NCBI RefSeq assembly: GCF_003265705.1
Contig: NW_020312817.1
Span: 33,071,820-33,135,819, forward strand
DNA length: 64,000 nucleotides
Direction: 5' to 3'
From: Callorhinus ursinus
Lineage: Eukaryota > Chordata > Mammalia > Carnivora > Otariidae
The notes beneath the pieces were generated by a model. It was given only the letters and a program-made list of their open reading frames with translations. It was not told where the DNA came from and made no database searches. Below, in pieces: positions 57,726-64,000 of this stretch. Position 1 is the stretch's first letter; the number at the start of each line of letters is the position of its first letter. The position numbers were made by a program, and so were the translations under genes.

Positions 57726-58060
57726 CTACCTCATGGCCATATCTCAACACCACTAACATCTGATCTGGCTTTGCACAATATGATTCTTTGCTCTCCTTCT
57801 ATTGAAAATGTCATTGTTACCAGTTAATTTCCAGTTAAGCAGTTCACATATTAATCTATTCATTTATTAAAGAATTATTGAACATCTAGTATGCACTAGC
57901 ACTGCATGAAGTGCTTGTAGCCCACTAGGGGAGATGGACGTACTCATAAAGAATCACAGTGCAGTGAGATCCATGCTTTAATGTGGGCACTCTCCAAAAG
58001 GAGGGAGTGGTCATTGCTGCTTAGGAAAAGATTTCATGTGGGTAAAGGACGCCTCATGGA

Positions 58061-58081
58061 AGAGGAGGAGGAGGAGGAGGA
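58061..58081. repeat. (GAG)n simple repeat
   Basis: About seven GAG/AGG units. Confidence 0.9.
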
Positions 58082-58664
58082 AATGCTGAGTTAGTCTTCA
58101 ATGAGCAGAAGTTTTCTGGCTTTTGGTCAGCGCTGCATTTTCTTACTGTGCTTCATGGGCCTTGAACACTCCTCAGACATGTTTCTGGGGGTATGTGTCC
58201 AGTCCATGCTCACGATGGTAGGTCATGTTTGTACGACATGGTTCCATCGCATTACCACAGTTGATTGGGCCAAGGATGAATGTCTAACCTTGGCTGCACC
58301 AATAAGATGCTCTCTTTTTTAGGCTTTTAATAGACAGAGGCCATTGTTGGGGGTAGAGAACACGGGAGTCAAAAGATAAAGACTAAAATAATTTTAGATT
58401 TAATTTTCCTCTCTGCTTTCACAAACTATTAAGATGGGCTCTGGGATATTTTAGCTTGACCCAAATAAATCAACAAATGAATTGATCAGAGCGTGCTAAG
58501 ATAAAGAGTATGGGATTTGGCAAGGGAAGTGAAGATAATTGGAAGCCAATTTGGATGGTGTAGTTAGGGGATGGAAGCCACTTTTGTTGGTATGGTTATG
58601 GAAGACCTCTCTGAGGAGGTGGTATTTCAGTTGGGGTCTGAAAGATGAGCATAAACAGGCTATC

Positions 58665-58860
58665 GGGGCGCCTGGGTGGCTCAGTCATTAAGCGTCTGCC
58701 TTTGGCTCAGGTCATGATCCCAGGGTTCTGGGATCGAGGCCTGCATCGGGCTCCCTGCTCGGCGGGAAGCCAGCTTCTCCCTCTCCCACCCCCCCTGCTT
58801 GTATTCCCTCTCTCACTGGGTCTCTCTCTGTCAAATTAAGTCTTTAAAAAAAATAAAAAA
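58665..58860 (+). mobile_element. CAN-type SINE with 14-bp perfect TSD
   Basis: ATAAACAGGCTATC at 58651-58664 is repeated exactly at 58861-58874. GGGGCGCCTGGGTGGCTCAG head. The exact duplication suggests a young insertion, although the tail is altered to CAAATTAAGTCTTTAAAA. Confidence 0.97.
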
Positions 58861-59279
58861 ATAAACAGGCTATCAAAGAATGAGGGCAAGTGTCATCCAG
58901 GCAGGGGTAACAGCAGGAGCATAATCCTGAAGTCAGAGCAATGTGGCTGGAGCAGTGAGGAGGAGGGAGAATCTGGGCCAGATGATACCAGGATCTATTG
59001 GCATTTGGTATTCTCAATGCAACCAGCAGCCAATAATGAGTTATAAGCAGGGCACTGACACTAGGTCGTATTTTAATTTATTTCAAGTTCTCACTGACCT
59101 GACAGTAGAGTGTCCTAACCCATGGTGTAGGCTGGTATGATCAAGCTATTATGCTACATGTGTCTGGACTTTCCCTGGCCCAGTCTGCCCCCTGCCCCCG
59201 CTTTTTTTTTTTTTTGGCTCCACCCATTATCTAGATTCCCAGCATTCAATGGCATAGGAAATTAATGATAATCATAATA

Positions 59280-59515
59280 GGAATATTTACAGATCCCTTT
59301 TTATGTTTCAGGCTGTAAATATTTTAATTTTATTTAATCCACATGTATTAGGTCAACTAAATATTAATGGACACTTGGGGGTAACTATTATCCCCAAGTA
59401 AAGAGCAGTTCCATAATTGGTCCAAGCATGCAGACAGTAAGTGGTGGAACTGGGATTGAAGTTAAGGTTGGTCTGACTCTAAAGCCTGACTATTTAACCA
59501 CTCTTTCATCTTGTT
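59280..59515 (-). repeat. MIR SINE
   Basis: TTTATGTTTCAGGCTGTAAA, GTAACTATTATCCCCAAGTA, CAGTAAGTGGTGGAACTGGG and TGACTCTAAAGCCTGACTAT are the complement of MIR. Confidence 0.82.
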
Positions 59516-59689
59516 TCCTGTCCTATTGGAGCTGACTGGAACTTCTGAGCTGAATCAAGTCCTGTACTCTCATTTCAGAAGTAAGGCAGTCATGGCCAAA
59601 TGTTAAGTGGTCTGGGCAAGGTTACATAGCAGCTAGTTGGTGGCTTGGCCTTGTTCAAGAATCTGCACTTATTCGTTCTCGCAGGCAGT

Positions 59690-61360
59690 ACTGAACTGCA
59701 TGTATTTTACCGTAAGAGTCTCTGGTTTTGTGACACTTAGACCACTTTTGCATTAATGACAAAACCATATCATTGAAGAATTAAGAAGGAAAAATGACTG
59801 TCTGGGAAGGAGGTCAGGTAATATGTCAAACAAATGTAGCTCAGTATCATGTGGTCCTTTACATGTCCAGAGCAATAAAGACTTCCACCCTATGGTAATA
59901 AACATCTCAGTGATTTTGGCCAATCTGCATCTTATTCCAGCAAGAAAACACCTGACAAAATTATAACCCCCTTCTCCCACCGCTTGCTTTTCATTTGTGA
60001 ACACCAGCTGGGGTAATTTTATTTTAATGCTATATTGCTCCCAGGCTCTGTCATCTCCCTATGATGAAGAGGTTAATTATGAACATCAGAATGACGTTGG
60101 GTCAGTCCTTCCCCAAGTGTAGGCATTTCCCCAGAAGAGGCATTATGGGGAAAATGTTCTCTGGCCCAATGGGTTTTGGCAAGGCTGAGCTTTATTGAAT
60201 CAGGTAATTTTTACTGATAGAAACCTCAGGGTCTTTAATATGTATTGTGGATATCAAAGACAAGGTTATAGAATTTAGCATTTCCCAAATATATTTGACC
60301 ATGGAAAGCTTCTCTTTTACAGAACTGTAAGTGCCATCCAATCTCTGACCTAATTCTCAGACACATAATCTGCTACAGCCAGGCTTGCTCTCTATATTCA
60401 AGCCTGCTCCAAGTATAATGGTTCCGCATCCCTAGTACTCCTGATCAGTTTCTTAGCTTTTATCTCCCAGGCTTTTCCCCCTCATTTTCTTCCCTTTGTA
60501 GTATCAGCACATGGCAATTTTTTTTTAATTTAAAAATGCAACTTGACATACAGGTGGAGAAATATCTAGTCTGTGTAGTATAATTTCAGAAACACAGAAG
60601 AGATACCTTTGCTCAAAACTGTTTTTCTTTAGCCCATTACATGACCTGAATGATATACTTAATGATTCCTATATATAGCTTTATTAGTATTGCCTTAGAA
60701 AGAATATATTGTAGCCAATGATAGCATCTGGCAAATAGATTCTCTAGTTCTGTTTTCCTCCCAAAGCCTTTAGAGATGGGGCTTTGAGAGGGTGGGAATT
60801 TTGATGAGAGCTGTGACAGGTTTTACACTCTCCCTCAAGAAACTTCTAACCCCATCCATCATTTACCATCTCTAGTCTTCCTTGGTCACGGTGCTCCTTA
60901 TTCCTCAATCCACCTGACTTTGATTCTGGAAACTCCCATAGTGTGTAGTAGAGATCTGCAACTCTGGAACTTGATGAATGTTGAAGAGGCAGATCTGCAT
61001 TTTGCCCTTTTAGGTCAAACAGTGATACTAATTACTAAATCATAAAACCGGTTTATTTTAATTTCACCTGATTTTATATGATACTTAAAGTGGCTGGAAT
61101 AGTGGTTAAAAAGATGCATTTGAACATTGTGCTGCCTCCTGGGGGATGGGAGGACCCTGTTTGGTAGCTAATAGCAACCTAGATAGTAGAAGGATATTTC
61201 ATCCAGCATGAGCTTCCTTCCCTGGTTTCTGGCCCCAGTATGCCCAGATAAAGAAGAGGAGGTGGGAAGGTAGGTAGCAACTAGGTGCAGTAGGGTAGGA
61301 GATTAAAGAATTCAGTATCCTACCTCATGGAGACAATGTATCTCGTAAATAGAAGGGACC
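59690..61360. other. Stretch without recognised gene or repeat
   Basis: The minus-strand frame at 59753-60004 and others are short with no recognised domain. Confidence 0.5.
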
Positions 61361-61369
61361 TTTACATTG

Positions 61370-61495
61370 ACGTTAATTGCTCTCTTTTAGAGATTGATCA
61401 GACCAGAGAGAGTAAATGATCTACCTACAGACACTCATCAGAATTTGGGCCAGAGCTTAAGCCTTGCATTCTGTTTCATTAGACTACCCTGCCAG
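61370..61495 (-). repeat. MIR SINE, weak
   Basis: CTCTTTTAGAGATTGATCAG, AGAGAGAGTAAATGATCTAC and TTTGGGCCAGAGCTTAAGCC loosely follow the complement of MIR. Confidence 0.4.
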
Positions 61496-61499
61496 TGAC

Positions 61500-63160
61500 C
61501 TACAGGCCGGGTGACATCGGAAGGGTGGTGGAGCCAGGAGAAAATGTTGGCAGAATAGCCCCTTCTCTGCCATCTCCAGTCTCCCACCGCCCCCTCAGTG
61601 TTCTTCTCTTCACAATTTTCCTTTCTCCCTGTTTGTCATAAAACCTGCCCCCACTTCCCCTTTTAGCTCCTTTTGCTTCTTTCTTTTTCACCTGTTTCTT
61701 CACTCTTTTACATTACTTTCTCTGCCAGTAATTTTAGCTGTTCACTCATTTCTGTCCTATGTCTTGAATGTTTCTCCCCCAGGTATCAATTTCTACAACT
61801 TCAATCAGTTTGTTCCTTGGTTCCATTCAAGGTGGCTGTAAATGGCCATATACCTGAGCACTGCACAGCTCCGAGGGCTGCAATCCATAAAAACCTCGAT
61901 ATGACCAATGTAGTCCTCTGGTCCCATCCCCAACCAGGAACTTGATTCCTCTGTAACAAAATGGGTGAGTCGGGGGAAGGCTTCCGTTAGCTGTGGAAAC
62001 TGCCTTCTAAGGAGGGGGGGAGCTTACACAGTCCTGCTGAAGAGTTTGTTGGGTTTGGATTTGGTGAGTAAAGGTAAGCCAATTTGTTATCTTGGGAGAA
62101 TTGAATGGCTTGGCATAACTGGAGGAGAAGAATTTGGAGTTCCACGAATAAGGGGTAAGGCAAGATAGGTTGGACAAGAAAACTGGAAAAATTGGGTGAA
62201 GCTGGTCTCATCAAAGCAGCTAGCAGAAATTTCCCAAGGTGGGGTGGCCAAAAGCCTTCCTAAGAACTGGAATGCATAAAAGTTGTGATGGATCTTAAGT
62301 TCCTTGAATCATAATCATACGTGCTTTGGGGATGTGTTTGATTGACTAGAAATTGCTTATAAGGCTAAGTCTGACATTTGGGGAAATTCAGTGCTGAAAA
62401 AAGAGAAGAAGCACATGAGGAATAGCCTTGAGCAGAGGTGACAGGGAGAATGAGACTGTCCAGGAAGTCGGAGGGGGACTGGGAGGGAGGGCAGATGTTT
62501 TGCATGTTCAACGGGCACGGAACAGGGATTGAAGCTGATTGTCTACATTTCAAGGGGCCAGGATTCCTTGGCCAACATCTGGTTTACACATATATGATTA
62601 GAGCACTGATGGGTTTCCCTCAGCCCAAATTATAACCACATAGCCTCTGCTTCTCATAAGCTGCTAAGAGAGAAGGTCAAAGAAGCTCTTATCCAAGGAC
62701 AATGGCATGTTCACTTTTCATTTAAAGAGAAAGCCTTGGAAAAAAGCAAATGGATGAACTTGTTAATACAGCAAATGTGAAAAACCTGAGAAGGGGTCTC
62801 TTAACTCAAGAGCCTGTTGCCAGCTGGTACATGGCAGTTGCCTGAAGACTTGGAGAGGGGCTGGGAGGAAGATTAGAAACCATTTCCACTCATAACTGAG
62901 CAGAGATGCCAAGGAGGAAAAGTGTTGACTTCCACAACGGGAAGACAGTTTTCCTAATGAAATAAAATAGGATTTATTTTTTCTTCTGGGATTGACCCAG
63001 ATGGCTCTGTATTCAACATAACCATCACCCCTTCTTTGATTAAAACAAGTGCTGGGGAGTTGACTTGGGCTAGGGTATTGGTAAGGAGGACACAGTGGTC
63101 CTCAGTTTCTTTCATTTCAGAGCAATGAGAGAGGTTTCAGCAAAGAGGGCATCTTTAAGA
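61500..63160. other. Stretch without recognised gene or repeat
   Basis: Opposed short open frames at 61500-61945 and 61965-62214; none shows a domain or splice pattern I can name. Confidence 0.5.
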
Positions 63161-63164
63161 ATGC

Positions 63165-63255
63165 TTAACCAGTAGGAAGTATTTATGTACCAGGCTTTGT
63201 GCTAACTAAATTCATCACATGTATCAGTTAAATTTAGTTCTCAGCACAGGTATTA
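63165..63255 (-). repeat. MIR SINE fragment
   Basis: TATTTATGTACCAGGCTTTG and CTAAATTCATCACATGTATC resemble the complement of the MIR 3' end. Confidence 0.5.
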
Positions 63256-63372
63256 TTTGTGGCTGGTAGAGGTCCTGTGGTCATCCCACCTGAGCAAATG
63301 TTGACTTTTTAGGTCTTTGGAAATGACTGAAGCAGTCTGTCACCATCCCTGTTGATTGATTAAGTACCAATT

Positions 63373-63523
63373 AATTATTTTTTTTAAGATTTTTTTATTT
63401 ATTCATTTGACAGAGAGAGAGATAGCGAGAGCAGGGAGCCCAATGCGGGGTTCGACCCCAGGACCATGAGACCATGACTTGAGCTGAAGGCAGATGCTTA
63501 ATGACTGAGCCACCCAGGCACCC
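63373..63523 (-). mobile_element. CAN-type SINE with central deletion, 11-bp TSD
   Basis: AAGTACCAATT at 63362-63372 is repeated at 63524-63534. GATAGCGAGAGCAGGGAGCC joins the GA-rich tail directly to the GCAGGGAGCCC block, so about 45 bp present in relatives is missing. The head is GAGCCACCCAGGCACCC. Confidence 0.95.
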
Positions 63524-63689
63524 AAGTACCAATTCTTACTGCAGTGTCCCTGCTCGAAGAAACATTCAAATATAGCACCTTTTTTTTTTTTTTATAGCTG
63601 GTGAGCTGCAAAGGTTTGTTTTAAAAATATGGACCACTTTATCGATTATTGCTGAAGTCCTTGAGACAGATCTTTGGACGTAGGAAAAA

Positions 63690-63800
63690 GAAAACCCAAT
63701 CCTGGGGCAAAGCCAGGAAACTTGGGCTGTGTAACCTTGGATAAATGAATAATATTTCTTAGTCTTTGATTTCTTATCTGTAAAATAAAGGATTTGAAAT
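63690..63800 (+). repeat. MIR SINE
   Basis: AACTTGGGCTGTGTAACCTT, TTGGATAAATGAATAATATT and TCTTATCTGTAAAATAAAGG follow the sense MIR core. Confidence 0.68.
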
Positions 63801-64000
63801 CTGAAATCTTGCTCCTTCAGCTGAAAAATGTGTTTGTGTTTTAAAGCCCTGAGATCAATTACTATCTGTTTTATGCTGATTTGCCTAATTCCTGACACTG
63901 GCCCTTATAAATAAGGGATGAAGTATGGATTAATCATTCAACTGAGGAACTGAGGATCAGGACACCTGATGTCCCAGAAACCAGCCCAGTAGTTGTTTCT

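Larger units (their letters stand above)
57840..59010 (+). repeat. Ancient mammal-wide repeat, two pieces, interrupted
   Basis: 57840-58080 and 58500-59010 share the pattern of the 33610-34195 repeat: GAACATCTAGTATGCACTAG, then GGAAGACCTCTCTGAGGAGG, GGTATTTCAGTTGGGGTCTG and GCAATGTGGCTGGAGCAGTG. A SINE sits inside the second piece at 58665-58860. The region between the pieces is unassigned. Confidence 0.5.

Overview
The window is nuclear DNA from a mammal of the order Carnivora, and I find no gene in it that I can call functional. The lineage is indicated by about 19 tRNA-Lys-derived CAN-type SINEs (heads close to GGCGCCTGGGTGGCTCAG, 3' ends close to AAATAAATAAAATCTT) and by five short 3' ends of young carnivore L1 elements. 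The dominant SINE form, with a CTCTGTCAAATAAATAAAATCTT-like end, is what I associate with bears, pinnipeds and mustelids rather than cats; two copies have a dog-like CATGAATAAATAAATA end. The species is not resolved from this sequence. The high A+T content, long stretches of decayed repeats and lack of long open frames fit an intergenic or deep intronic region.

Layout. 1-6.3 kb: mostly unique DNA with decayed MIR and MER5A-type copies, two SINEs, a 17-bp SINE micro-insertion, and one weak candidate exon at 959-1096. 6.3-10.2 kb: old minus-strand L1. 10.2-13.3 kb: low-copy DNA with one SINE. 13.3-19.7 kb: a 3'-truncated young L1 followed by a long antisense old L1 that has itself been hit by a SINE, a 124-bp young L1 end and a 396-bp young L1 end. 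19.7-25.9 kb: mostly unrecognised, with MIR and L2 fragments. 26.7-29.3 kb: remains of an ERVL-like endogenous retrovirus (pol fragment between two related LTR-like segments). 29.8-39.6 kb: MLT1 LTR, old L1 3' end, ancient repeats and SINEs. 39.9-44.0 kb: a patchwork of old L1 pieces, with one young L1 and one SINE nested inside. 44-51 kb: unique DNA with MIRs, SINEs and a hAT-type MITE.

The only gene-derived object is a processed pseudogene (retrocopy) of YBX1 on the minus strand at about 51.60-53.00 kb. It retains 5' UTR, a frameshifted coding region with the cold-shock domain, 3' UTR, polyadenylation signal and poly(A) tract, and 13-bp target-site duplications. It has landed inside an MLT1 LTR and split it in two. 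53-64 kb returns to unique DNA with MIRs, four SINEs and an ancient repeat.

Nothing here works together as a pathway. What the window records is a layered history of LINE-driven insertion, in which nesting gives the order: MIR, L2 and old L1 first, then MLT1/ERVL, then the YBX1 retrocopy (certain only relative to the MLT1 it interrupts), with young L1 ends and SINEs among the most recent. I looked for an undescribed biological system and did not find one. The items most worth checking are the nested retrocopy, the 3'-transduction candidate, the 17-bp SINE micro-insertion, the SINE deletion between heptamers, and the candidate exon.
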